Made by a program: the position numbers and the translations under genes
NCBI RefSeq assembly: GCF_003986935.1
Contig: NZ_RJZE01000008.1
Location: 62,001 to 126,000, forward strand
From: Paraburkholderia kururiensis JCM 10599 = LMG 19447
GTDB taxonomy: Bacteria > Pseudomonadota > Gammaproteobacteria > Burkholderiales > Burkholderiaceae
Length of the DNA stretch: 64,000 nt
Direction: 5' to 3'
In this document: piece by piece, positions 18,818 through 27,479 of the stretch
How positions within the stretch are numbered: the first letter of the stretch is position 1
Layout: each line of letters begins with the position of its first letter
The notes under the pieces: generated by a model
Seen by the model: only the letters and a program-made list of their open reading frames with translations
Told to the model about the DNA's origin: nothing
The model's database searches: none

Positions 18818-20281
18818 ATGAACGCCCCGCTGCGGATCGAAGCGAGCGCGCTCGCCCTCCTATGGCAATTGTCGGCGCGCGCACGCGAGGCGTCGAGCGA
18901 GGAGACGCTTGGTTTCGTCGTCGTCAACGAAACGCTTTCGCTCGTACCGTACCGGCAGGCGGCATGGTGGCGCGCGCCGGCGCCTGTGCCCGGCGCGGTG
19001 GCCGCGGTGTCGGGCTTGCCGCAAAGCGATCCGGGCGCGCCGTATGTGCAATGGCTCGGCGAGGTATGCCGAGCGCTGGAACGGCGTGTGCATTCTGCGT
19101 CGCCCGCGGCGTCCACCTCGCAACCTGACCCGGCGATGGCGGCCGGTGGCGAAGCGCACGTGAACGTGGCCGCGGACGCGCCGGCGCAGAGCGCCGACTC
19201 GCCGCCGCCCGCATGGCCGCGCGTTTTCACGGCCGATAGCCTGCCCGATGCGCTTGCGGCCGAATGGGACGCCTGGTGGCCGACGCACGCGCTGTGGGTG
19301 CCGCTCGTCGATCGGACGGGCCGCTCGTTCGGTGGGGTGGTTTTCGCGCGCGAAGAACCGTGGACGCCTGTCGACGAAGCGCTTCTCGCCGAACTCGCGC
19401 GCGTCTGGTCGCATGCGCTCGCGGCGTTTTCTCCCCGGGCTTCGTGGATACAGCGCGCCAAACTGGCGCTGAGCGTGGGTAAATACCGGCGTCGCATGCT
19501 CGTGGCGCTCGCCTGCGCGCTTGTCGTGCCGGTGCCGCTCACGGTGCTCGCGCCCGCCGAGGTCACGGCGAAAGACCCGTTCGTCGTGCGCGCGCCGCTC
19601 GACGGCGTCATCGACCATTTGTTCGCGCAACCGAACCAGCGTGTCGCAGCCGGCGCCCCGCTGTTCGCGCTCGATTCCACCGCGTTGGCTTCGCGCTTTG
19701 CGCTGGCGAATAAAAATTACGCGACGGCGCAGGAAGAATATCGGCAGACCGCGCAGCTCGCCGTCACCGACGACAAGGACCGGCTGGACATGGCGCTGCG
19801 CAAGGGCAAGCTCGATCAAAGCGCGGTCGAACTCGACTACACCGCGCGCGAACTGGCGCGCGTGAGCGTCAATGCACCGCGCGCCGGCGTCGCCGTCTTC
19901 TCCGATCCGAACGATTGGAACGGCAAGGCGGTGTCCATCGGAGAAAAGGTGATGCTGCTGGCCGATCCGGCGCATGTCGAGCTGACGGCCTACGTGCCTG
20001 CCGCGGACAATGTCGACGTCGTGCCGGGCGCGAGCGTCACGCTCTATCCGAAGAGCTCTCCGCTCGCCTCATACGATGCGCGCATCGATACGGTGGCCTA
20101 TCGCGCCGAGCCGACGCCCGAGGGTGTCGTCGCGTATCGCCTCAAGGCGACGTTCACGGGCAGCGTCAAGCCGCCGCTCGGCGTGATGGGCACTGCGCGC
20201 ATTCACGGCCGATGGGTGCCGCTCGCCTACTATCTGTTGCGCCGCCCGCTGGCGACCGCGCGGCAGTGGCTCGGCTGGTAA
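18818..20281 (+). CDS. Membrane-anchored HlyD family protein with cytoplasmic GAF-like N-terminus
   Basis: 487 residues. The first 215 or so are soluble and resemble a GAF-like sensor (LALLWQLSARAREASSEETL, then LSLVPYRQAAWW, then ALWVPLVDRTGRSFGGVVFA). One membrane segment follows (RMLVALACALVVPVPLTVLA, about 226-245). The periplasmic part has lipoyl halves (VRAPLDGVIDHLFAQPNQRV...ALD and VNAPRAGVAVFSDPNDW...ADP) and a barrel domain. This makes it an inner membrane adaptor with a cytoplasmic domain that could sense or recruit something. It lies between the soluble adaptor and the M50 protein, all close-packed. Confidence 0.88.
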   Translation: MNAPLRIEASALALLWQLSARAREASSEETLGFVVVNETLSLVPYRQAAWWRAPAPVPGAVAAVSGLPQSDPGAPYVQWLGEVCRALERRVHSASPAASTSQPDPAMAAGGEAHVNVAADAPAQSADSPPPAWPRVFTADSLPDALAAEWDAWWPTHALWVPLVDRTGRSFGGVVFAREEPWTPVDEALLAELARVWSHALAAFSPRASWIQRAKLALSVGKYRRRMLVALACALVVPVPLTVLAPAEVTAKDPFVVRAPLDGVIDHLFAQPNQRVAAGAPLFALDSTALASRFALANKNYATAQEEYRQTAQLAVTDDKDRLDMALRKGKLDQSAVELDYTARELARVSVNAPRAGVAVFSDPNDWNGKAVSIGEKVMLLADPAHVELTAYVPAADNVDVVPGASVTLYPKSSPLASYDARIDTVAYRAEPTPEGVVAYRLKATFTGSVKPPLGVMGTARIHGRWVPLAYYLLRRPLATARQWLGW

Positions 20282-20320
20282 GCCGCGCACGGCCTCCGCT
20301 TTCACTGACGCAGCGCACTA

Positions 20321-22432
20321 ATGGCACGCCTTCCGTCCCTACGCCAGGAACTGAGCCTCACGTCCGGTGCGGCCACGCCGGAAGGCGCACCCACGTGGAT
20401 GCTCCACGACCCCGCGGGGAATCGTTTCTTCCAGATCGGCTGGCCCGCGTTCGAGATGCTCTCGCGTTGGCCGCTCGACGACCCCGAGGCGATCGTGGCT
20501 TCGGTCAACGCCGAGACCACGCTCCATCTGACGATGGACGACTTCGAGTCGCTCGTGCGCATGCTGCACCATCAGCACTTGCTCGTTGCGACGAGCCCGG
20601 CCGATACGGGCCGGCTCGCGAGCGCCGCCGCGGCGCATAAGCTCTCCCACGCGATGTGGCTGCTCAAGCATTACCTGATGATCCGCGTGCCGCTTTGGCG
20701 CCCGATGCCGTTCCTGCGGCGCTTCGCTCGCTATGCCGAAATCGCCTATCGGCCGGCGTTTTGGATGGCCGTGATGCTGATAGCGCTGACCGGCCTCGTG
20801 CTCGTGTCGCGCCGCTGGGACGAGTTCATCCACACGTTTCATGCGTATGCCGACCTGCGCGGGCTGATCGCGGTTGGTGTGGCGATCGGCTGCGCCAAGG
20901 TGCTGCACGAGTTCGGACACGCGTTCACGGCGCATCGCTACGGTTGCCGCGTGCCGACGATGGGCGTCGCGCTGCTCGTGATGGTGCCGGTGCTCTATAC
21001 CGATACGACCGAAGCGTGGAAGGTGCCGGGGCGCGCCGAGCGGTTGCGGATCGGCGCGGCCGGCATGCTGACGGAGCTGGCGTTGGCCGCTTTGGCGACG
21101 TTGGCCTGGAGCGTGCTGCCCGACGGGCCGCTGCGCGCCGGCGCGTTCCTGCTTGCGACGACGACATGGATCGGCACGCTGACGATCAATGCAAGCCCGT
21201 TCATGCGCTTCGACGGCTACTTCCTGCTGTCGGATTGGCTCGACATGCCGAATCTGCACGACAGGGCGTTTGCGTTCGGCCGCTGGTGGATGCGCGAGCG
21301 GCTGTTCGGTTTTCGGGATCCGCAGCCCGAGCCGTGCGCGCCCAAGCGCCGGCGCTTCCTGATTGCCTTCTCGTTTGCGACCTGGCTGTATCGGCTGGTC
21401 GTGTTCTTCTCGATCGCTCTCGTTGTCTATCACGCGTTTTTCAAGGCGCTGGGCTTGATGTTGTTCTTCGTCGAATTCGGCTGGTTCATTGCGCGCCCGA
21501 TCGTGCGCGAAATCGCGGCGTGCTGGCGTCGCCGCACCGATCTGCATTGGCGGCGCGAGACGCGGCGCACCGCGTTCATCGGCGTGCTGCTTCTCGGCTT
21601 CTTCGTGCTGCCGTGGCACGGCGGCGTCAGCGCGCCGGCCGTGCTCGGGCCGTCGCGCGCGCAAGGGCTTTATGCCCCCGAAGCGGCTTACGTGACGGAG
21701 CAGGCGCCGATCGCGCGCGACGGGCAGCGCGTTCATGCTGGCGATGTACTCGCGGTGCTGGCGTCGCCCGATCTGACGCATCGGCTGCAAGCGGCGCGGA
21801 CCGATGAAGCGCTGCTCAACTGGCAAGTCGAGCAGCAATCGTTCGACGGCCGCTTGCTCGAGCAGGGTGTGGCGCTGCGACGGCGCTGGGACGCCGCGCG
21901 CGAAACCGTGGCGGGACTTACCGCGCAAGTCGCGCAATTGACGCTGCGCGCACCGTTCGACGGCGTCGTGCAAACCGACGATGAACTGGCGCCGGGCACC
22001 TGGTTGCCGCGCGGTGAGCACGTTTTCGATGTCGTTGGGCCGATCGGCGTGAAGGGGGAGGCATTCGTCGGCGAAGACGACGCTGCGCGCGTCGCGGCCG
22101 GCGACCGCGTCGACTTCGTGGCGTCGTTGCCGGAACTCGGTGCGGTGCGTTGCCGCGTGACGGCGGTCGACCGCGTGAACGTGGCGACACTCGACACGCC
22201 TTCGCTCGCGAGCGTCTACGGCGGCCCGCTGCCCGTACAGCAGCAGCCCGGCACGCATCAACTGGTGCCGCTCGCGGCCATCTACCGGGTGCGGATCGAC
22301 GAATGTCCGGCCAACGAGGCCTGGCCACGCGAGATCGACGGCACGGCAACCATCGGCGGGGCGCGCCAAAGCTTCGCATGGCGCGCGCTGAAGCATCTAG
22401 CGTCGGTGTTTCAGCGGGAAGGGGGAGCGTAA
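20321..22432 (+). CDS. M50-type membrane metalloprotease fused to a HlyD-like domain
   Basis: 703 residues. Residues 1-105 are cytoplasmic, with a PqqD-like winged-helix pattern (FFQIGWPAFEMLSRW...LTMDDFESLVRMLHHQHLL). About 110-450 are polytopic with the zinc site H196-E-F-G-H200 and a distal NASPFMRFDGYF motif (D298), so the M50 active site is intact. The C-terminal 265 residues are HlyD-like: lipoyl half YAPEAAYVTEQAPIARDGQRV, coiled coil, then LRAPFDGVVQTDDELAPGTWL and a barrel. With the TolC and HlyD neighbours and no ABC ATPase, it may be the inner membrane component of an export route for the adhesin. Whether it cleaves, transports or both is unknown. Confidence 0.88.
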   Translation: MARLPSLRQELSLTSGAATPEGAPTWMLHDPAGNRFFQIGWPAFEMLSRWPLDDPEAIVASVNAETTLHLTMDDFESLVRMLHHQHLLVATSPADTGRLASAAAAHKLSHAMWLLKHYLMIRVPLWRPMPFLRRFARYAEIAYRPAFWMAVMLIALTGLVLVSRRWDEFIHTFHAYADLRGLIAVGVAIGCAKVLHEFGHAFTAHRYGCRVPTMGVALLVMVPVLYTDTTEAWKVPGRAERLRIGAAGMLTELALAALATLAWSVLPDGPLRAGAFLLATTTWIGTLTINASPFMRFDGYFLLSDWLDMPNLHDRAFAFGRWWMRERLFGFRDPQPEPCAPKRRRFLIAFSFATWLYRLVVFFSIALVVYHAFFKALGLMLFFVEFGWFIARPIVREIAACWRRRTDLHWRRETRRTAFIGVLLLGFFVLPWHGGVSAPAVLGPSRAQGLYAPEAAYVTEQAPIARDGQRVHAGDVLAVLASPDLTHRLQAARTDEALLNWQVEQQSFDGRLLEQGVALRRRWDAARETVAGLTAQVAQLTLRAPFDGVVQTDDELAPGTWLPRGEHVFDVVGPIGVKGEAFVGEDDAARVAAGDRVDFVASLPELGAVRCRVTAVDRVNVATLDTPSLASVYGGPLPVQQQPGTHQLVPLAAIYRVRIDECPANEAWPREIDGTATIGGARQSFAWRALKHLASVFQREGGA

Positions 22433-22624
22433 GCACCTCCGAGGATTCGCGCGCGATGCACGGCGCGCGGAACGCCTGTCATGCAGTACCCGGTTTCCCC
22501 CGTAAACGCCGGGATCGGTTTATCGAGGTAGCCGCAGATGCTTTGACGCGAAGTATGGCTAGGATCATCACGAAGCGTCGGCATACGTCGCGATGCCGGC
22601 GCGGTGGAGCGTCCTTCGGATAGC
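22433..22624. other. Intergenic end of the adhesin operon
   Basis: No gene is supported here. A short inverted repeat (cgcgcg, 8-nt loop, cgcgcg near 22450-22470) could form a weak hairpin after the M50 gene but has no T-tract. Confidence 0.4.
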
Positions 22625-22830
22625 TTACGACGTCGGACCGCCAACGGAGATCGGTGGTCGTCGATCGGACCAGGGCGCAGCCCGCTCGAGCTGCGCCGCA
22701 AGCGAAAACAGCAGCGACTCTGCGGCGAACGCACCTGCGAAATGACTGCCGACGGGCAGCCCCTTTTCGTCCCAGTAAAGCGGCACCGACATCGCCGGTT
22801 GTCCCGTCGCAATGAACCAGGCCGTGGTCG
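22625..22830 (-). pseudogene. Amidase (amidase-signature family) C-terminal remnant
   Basis: Read on the minus strand, this encodes [20 protein letters not shown], then [20 protein letters not shown] and [10 protein letters not shown], ending in TAA (22625-22627). This is the conserved C-terminus of amidase-signature hydrolases. The catalytic Ser-Ser-Lys region is absent. The frame is cut off upstream, where it runs straight into a remnant of an unrelated gene. Confidence 0.75.
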
Positions 22831-22834
22831 TTGC

Positions 22835-23081
22835 TCAGCTGCCGCTCGAGGTAGCCGCCGAGGCCGGCGGTGAACGGGCCGATGTGCTGGCCGATCGCGA
22901 ACTCCTGCCGGAACCCGGTGCCGCTGCGGTAGTTCGTTGCGTGGTTCGTCGTGTTCTGATCGATCTCGATGCTGGTCGAGATTTCGAATCCGCTGTTGGT
23001 GATGTACGTCGCGCCGATGATCGGCGAGAAGGTCCAGTGGTTGACGCCCGGGTTGAAGAGGCGCGTGGCGCGATAAGAGCC
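22835..23081 (-). pseudogene. SphA-like (phenol MetA degradation family) outer membrane protein remnant
   Basis: In the minus frame there is RLFNPGVNHWTFSPIIGATYI, then TNSGFEISTSIEIDQNTTNHATNYRSG and FAIGQHIGPFTAGLGGY, a middle piece of the SphA/MetA-pathway outer membrane beta-barrel family. Both the signal-peptide end and the C-terminus are missing. It abuts the amidase remnant, so a deletion probably joined two genes. Confidence 0.65.
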
Positions 23082-23379
23082 CGTCGGCCGGGCGCGGCAG
23101 CTGCGATGGGCGAGGCGTAGGGCAGGAGGGTGCGCTGCATGGATTTTCGGGCCGTCGGCGATGGTCACCGGCGATCTTGCGCAAACAAAAAAAGTTGGCA
23201 ATGCGTTTTTACCCCGGACACACGAACGCCGTTTCGTGGCTGCATCGACGGCGCGTTGCAGCCGTTGTCATCCTTCTGGTCGATGCCGCGCGCGGCGACG
23301 CGTCTGTAGAGTGGATGCCTGTGCCGCCGTTCAATGGGCGGTGCGTGTTCAGCCTTCGTCCACAGGAGCCCGCTTCATC

Positions 23380-24246
23380 ATGACGTCCCAACCCGCGTTC
23401 ATCCAGGTCGGCGCGCTCGCCGACGGCTTTGCGCCCAATAGCCACATTCTTGCACCCGTCGGCGATCTCGAAGGACGCACACTGGTGTTGACCTTCGCAG
23501 ATGGAGGCGTCGACACGCTGCATTTCGACACCGCGCAATCGGTGGAGGTCGAACGTGTCCCGGCGGGGGCCGCGCAACCGGCACAACCGCGCGAACGGCA
23601 TGCGTGCCGCGTGACCTCGTTGCGCGCGGGCATCTACTTCGTCGATTACATCGGCGCCGACGAGCCGCTCGTGGACGCGGACGGCCAATCGCGAGCGTCC
23701 AGCACCAGCTATGTGCTGGACCTGAGCAAACAGCTTTGCACGGTCGTCGTGGGCGTGCTGCCGGGCGAAAAGGAAACGCGGATCGACGCATTCACGCGCG
23801 TCGAGCGCGCAATGGAACTGACGGGCGTGCAGGCGCAGATACGTCATGGCCGCATCGGCACCGATGCCGGCACCCACGGCGCCGCGCTCCATGCGCCCAC
23901 CGCGGAGTTGATCGGCATGCGCAACCTGTATATCTACAGTGCGACCGAGCGCTACGAGCACATCTATCTGAACGACAACTTCTACGCGTGGCAGTGTCTG
24001 TCTGGCGTGGAGGCGGGGCTGGGCGATGTTGACCGTTGCCACACGATCGGTATCGACACCGCGCTGTATCTGTTCATCTGGCGCGAGAAGATCGTGCCGA
24101 CGCTCGGCGTCGTGATGATCGACCTCGAACGCATGAAGACCGACGGCAAGATCTTCGGCTATCACGGCAACCGCTTCGACGCGCTCTCCAATTTCCCGGT
24201 CGGTGCGCACGCCCAGGTGCTCAACGTCACGCGGCATCCCGAATGA
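23380..24246 (+). CDS. moaF: MoaF family protein
   Basis: 288 residues from ATG 23380 (AGGAG upstream). It matches MoaF, a two-domain calycin-like protein first linked to the Klebsiella monoamine regulon. The N-terminal half contains LEGRTLVLTFADGGVDTLHF and AGIYFVDYI; the C-terminal half contains NLYIYSATERYEHIYLNDNFYAWQC and ALYLFIWREKIVPTLGVVMI. The biochemical role is not established. A longer frame from 23161 is rejected because it lacks a ribosome binding site and similarity. The nearby feaB and regulators place it in an aromatic amine cluster. Confidence 0.88.
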   Translation: MTSQPAFIQVGALADGFAPNSHILAPVGDLEGRTLVLTFADGGVDTLHFDTAQSVEVERVPAGAAQPAQPRERHACRVTSLRAGIYFVDYIGADEPLVDADGQSRASSTSYVLDLSKQLCTVVVGVLPGEKETRIDAFTRVERAMELTGVQAQIRHGRIGTDAGTHGAALHAPTAELIGMRNLYIYSATERYEHIYLNDNFYAWQCLSGVEAGLGDVDRCHTIGIDTALYLFIWREKIVPTLGVVMIDLERMKTDGKIFGYHGNRFDALSNFPVGAHAQVLNVTRHPE

Positions 24247-24429
24247 ACACGTCGTCCTGACCGGTGGGCAAGGGGCGCCGGTACGCGCGCTGGCCCGCGA
24301 AACCCGCCACAGCGCGAGGCGATCCATTGGCGAAGGGAAGGGGATTTGCCAATTAAGGCTCACGGCTTCGGGGCGCCGGTCACTACTATCGGTTGGGCAA
24401 CGCCTCGACTGGCTCATGAAGGAGACGTC

Positions 24430-25167
24430 ATGATCTGTGACCCCGGTATTCGCCCCTACCCCGCTGTGCGCCACGTCAGGCGCGAGGATCATGTGCTCGA
24501 AGCCGCCGTGGCCACACTCGCCGGACTCGTGCGGCCCGGCGCCACGGTGTTCTACCGGATCGGCAGCGATCGCCAGCCATCGGGCTTCGAACTGTTCGGC
24601 CTGGCGGAGGGCATGCATCGCACCTATCTGCAGCGCTATTGCCTGCTCGACCCGTTACATCCATCGCGCTGTGTCCAACAGCAAGGCAGCGTGGTCACGC
24701 TCGCCGGTGAACTGCCCGAGACGCTGCGCAGCAGGTCTGTCTACTGGCAGCGCTTTTTGCGGCCGCATCACGTGGTCGACGTGATGGAAGTACTCTTGCG
24801 AGCCGACGGCCATGTGGTCGGCGCATTTTCGCTGCTGCGCTTCGCGCCCGAGGCGCCCTTTTCCCGAAGGGAGGTGGAAAGCGCGAATGCGCTTGCGCCA
24901 TTGCTCGAAGTCGCACTGGCGTCCAGGCTGCGTCGCGAACCGGCGCTGTGTCTCTCCCAGGCCGGGCCCGAGGCGGCGGACCGCGCGGCGCGTCTTACGC
25001 ATCGCGAGGAACAGGTCGCGCGGCTGGTGCGCAACGGTCTCTCGAACAAGCAGATTGCCCGCGATCTAGCGCTCGCCCAGCCCACGGTCAAGACGCACCT
25101 GCTGCGCATGTTCCGCAAACTCGGCGTATCGAGTCGCACCGAACTGGTCGGTGTGCTGTTCCATTGA
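24430..25167 (+). CDS. LuxR family transcriptional regulator
   Basis: 245 residues from ATG 24430, with GGAGA upstream. The C-terminal GerE-type helix-turn-helix is clear: LTHREEQVARLVRNGLSNKQ and PTVKTHLLRMFRKLGVSSRTELV (about 187-240). The first 170 residues lack a response-regulator receiver and do not show a recognisable acyl-homoserine-lactone domain, so the signal is unknown. It sits between moaF and feaB and likely controls amine catabolism genes. Confidence 0.9.
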   Translation: MICDPGIRPYPAVRHVRREDHVLEAAVATLAGLVRPGATVFYRIGSDRQPSGFELFGLAEGMHRTYLQRYCLLDPLHPSRCVQQQGSVVTLAGELPETLRSRSVYWQRFLRPHHVVDVMEVLLRADGHVVGAFSLLRFAPEAPFSRREVESANALAPLLEVALASRLRREPALCLSQAGPEAADRAARLTHREEQVARLVRNGLSNKQIARDLALAQPTVKTHLLRMFRKLGVSSRTELVGVLFH

Positions 25168-25208
25168 CGAAGCCCGCCGCGACGGCCGGTATTTCTGCGT
25201 TGCGCGCA

Positions 25209-25655
25209 ATGAACCCCGTCTCGTCCCGGCAACCGACCGCTGGCCGGAGGCCAGACGAGTCGGCACTGCTGCTCTACGCGGTGGCCGTGGTGGCGGTCAG
25301 GCCGGCGGGCGTGCCGGCGTGGTTCCGGCGCTGCCCCGGCGCGCTTGCCGCCGTGATCTCTCACGAGGAGGACGTGGCAGACATTCTGTTGCGCTTGCCG
25401 GATAGCTGGAATGTCGTAGACGGTGCACGCTGCGAGGGTCTGCACGACGAAATCGACGTGCTGGCTGTCGATCCGCGTTTTCGCCGCGGGCTGGTGCATG
25501 CGAGTTGCGCCATCGTGGCCCACGACGACGGCACGCGGTTCGTCCTGCTCATGCAGGTGAACGCAGCAGACTCGGTGTTATTGCCGCGCCGGCTGTTCCG
25601 CGGGCGCCGCACGTTTGAACGGTGCGTGTGGCCCGCTCGCCGGGCCGATCGTTGA
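25209..25655 (+). CDS. Hypothetical protein
   Basis: 148 residues from ATG 25209. I do not recognise a family. The middle (LLLYAVAVVAVRPAGVPAWF, then DVADILLRLPDSWNVVDGARCEG) has protein-like codon use, but there is no signal peptide or clear motif, and the tail is Arg-rich. The last codons and the stop are part of a 30-bp tandem duplication. It follows the LuxR gene by 41 bases on the same strand. It may be spurious. Confidence 0.4.
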   Translation: MNPVSSRQPTAGRRPDESALLLYAVAVVAVRPAGVPAWFRRCPGALAAVISHEEDVADILLRLPDSWNVVDGARCEGLHDEIDVLAVDPRFRRGLVHASCAIVAHDDGTRFVLLMQVNAADSVLLPRRLFRGRRTFERCVWPARRADR

Positions 25656-25688
25656 GTATGGCCCGCTCGCCGGGCAGATCGTTGAGTT
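25629..25688. repeat. 30-bp direct tandem repeat
   Basis: Copies 25629-25658 and 25659-25688 differ at two positions. Each contains the core cccgctcgccgggc followed by gatcgttgagt. The duplication covers the stop codon of the small hypothetical gene and adds non-coding DNA upstream of feaB. Confidence 0.9.
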
Positions 25689-25880
25689 GCCCGGCCCGCC
25701 CCGGCGCGCCGCCCGTCGCGGTTTACCCGCAATTCCCGCGTATCTGCCGATTTGCGCTAACGCGCGTCGCGCCGGCTCTTTAGAGTCGGAGGGCTGCAAT
25801 CGGTGTCCGATCCGCGAACGCTGCGGGCCAAACGTACACCGGGCATGCCACTTCACCCCCAGAGTCGAGAGATCAACGAT

Positions 25881-27380
25881 ATGAGCAGCGATGCGACAGT
25901 CGCCCTATGCGACGCCGTCCGTGCATTCGTCGGACGGGAACACGGCCTCTTCATCGACGGCGCCATTGGCCTCGCCCATTCGCCGCGCCGGTCAAACGTA
26001 TTCGATCCCGCGACGGGTCATGTACTGACCACGGTGCCGGATGCCGATGCGACCGACGTGGACCAGGCCGTGGCGAGCGCTCGCGCCGCGTTCGAGGCGC
26101 GCGTGTGGCGCGGGCTGCGGCCCGCCGATCGCGAGCGCATCCTGTTGCGTTTCGCAGACGTGCTGGAGGCGCACGCCGAGGAACTCGCGCAGCTGGAGAC
26201 CCTCAACCAGGGCAAGTCGATCAATGTTGCCCGTGCGATCGACGTGGGGGCCACGCTGGAGTACGTCCGCTATATGGCCGGATGGGCAACCAAGATCGTG
26301 GGCGAGACGCTCGACGTGTCGATTCCGTTTCCCCCTGGCGCCCGCTATACGGCGTTCACGCGGCACGAGCCGGTGGGCGTCGTGGCCGGTATCGTGCCGT
26401 GGAATTTTCCGATGATGATCGCGGTCTGGAAGCTCGTTCCCGCGCTTGCCGCCGGGTGTTCGGTCGTCATCAAGCCGTCGCCCGAAACGCCGCTCACGGC
26501 GTTGCGGCTTGCCGAACTGGCCATCGACGCCGGCATCCCGGCGGGCGCGTTCAACGTGGTGACAGGCGGCGCGGAATGCGGGGCGGCGCTTGCGGCGCAT
26601 CCAGGCGTCAACAAGATTTCGTTTACCGGTTCGACGCCCACCGGCAAGCGGGTCGGCACGGCGGCCGTGCAGAACATGACGCGTTTTTCGCTCGAACTCG
26701 GTGGCAAGAATCCCGCGGTGATGCTGGCCGACATCGACGTCGATCAGGCCGTACAAGGAGCACTTGCGGGCGCGTTCCTGAACCAGGGGCAAGTGTGCGC
26801 GGCCGTGTCGCGCATCTATGTGCATCGCAGCAAATATCGGCAGGTGGCCGAAGGGCTGGCCGACTGCGCGAACGCCATGACGATGGGCCCAGGCCTCGAC
26901 CCGTCTGCGCAGATCAATCCGCTGGTTTCCGCGCACCACCGCGCGCGCGTGGAAGACCACCTTGCGCGCGCCCGCGCCGAGGGGCTGCGATTTCTGGCCG
27001 GCGGCGCGCGAGCCGAAGAGCCGGGCTATTACGTGCGGCCCGCCGTAATCGCCGATGTTCCGCCCGACGCCGCTATCGTGCGCGACGAAGTATTCGGCCC
27101 CGTGCTGGCGCTCGCACCGTTCGACGATGTGGCCGAAGCCTTGCATCTGGCGAACGACAGCCCATACGGCCTCGCTGCAAGCCTTTGGACCAACGACCTG
27201 CGCGCGGCGATGAACCTCGTGCCGCAGATGGAGGCGGGTACCGTGTGGGTGAATTGCCATGTGCCGCTCGATCCCGCCATGCCGTTTGGCGGTTACAAGC
27301 AGTCCGGCATTGGCCGCGAGTTTGGCCGGCATGCAATCGAGGGTTTCACCGAGACGAAATCGGTCTGTATTGCGCACTGA
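25881..27380 (+). CDS. feaB: Phenylacetaldehyde dehydrogenase
   Basis: 499 residues, the same length as E. coli FeaB, and similar along its whole length: REHGLFIDGAIG, ERILLRFADVLEAHAEELAQ, VGVVAGIVPWNFPMMIAVWK, FNVVTGGAECGAALAAHP. It oxidises phenylacetaldehyde (from phenylethylamine) to phenylacetate with NAD. Catalytic residues are present: C306 in NQGQVCAAVSR and E272 in LELGGKNPA. The start at 25881 was chosen because similarity begins there; an in-frame extension to 25803 is unsupported. The adjacent regulators, moaF and permease fit aromatic amine use. Confidence 0.92.
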   Translation: MSSDATVALCDAVRAFVGREHGLFIDGAIGLAHSPRRSNVFDPATGHVLTTVPDADATDVDQAVASARAAFEARVWRGLRPADRERILLRFADVLEAHAEELAQLETLNQGKSINVARAIDVGATLEYVRYMAGWATKIVGETLDVSIPFPPGARYTAFTRHEPVGVVAGIVPWNFPMMIAVWKLVPALAAGCSVVIKPSPETPLTALRLAELAIDAGIPAGAFNVVTGGAECGAALAAHPGVNKISFTGSTPTGKRVGTAAVQNMTRFSLELGGKNPAVMLADIDVDQAVQGALAGAFLNQGQVCAAVSRIYVHRSKYRQVAEGLADCANAMTMGPGLDPSAQINPLVSAHHRARVEDHLARARAEGLRFLAGGARAEEPGYYVRPAVIADVPPDAAIVRDEVFGPVLALAPFDDVAEALHLANDSPYGLAASLWTNDLRAAMNLVPQMEAGTVWVNCHVPLDPAMPFGGYKQSGIGREFGRHAIEGFTETKSVCIAH

Positions 27381-27479
27381 ACGTAGCGCGTCGGCATTGG
27401 CTATACGAAAGTCCTGAAGACCTTGTCGCAATCCGAATTTTGATCGGGCACGATGCCTGGTGTTTCGCAGGAGAGGATG

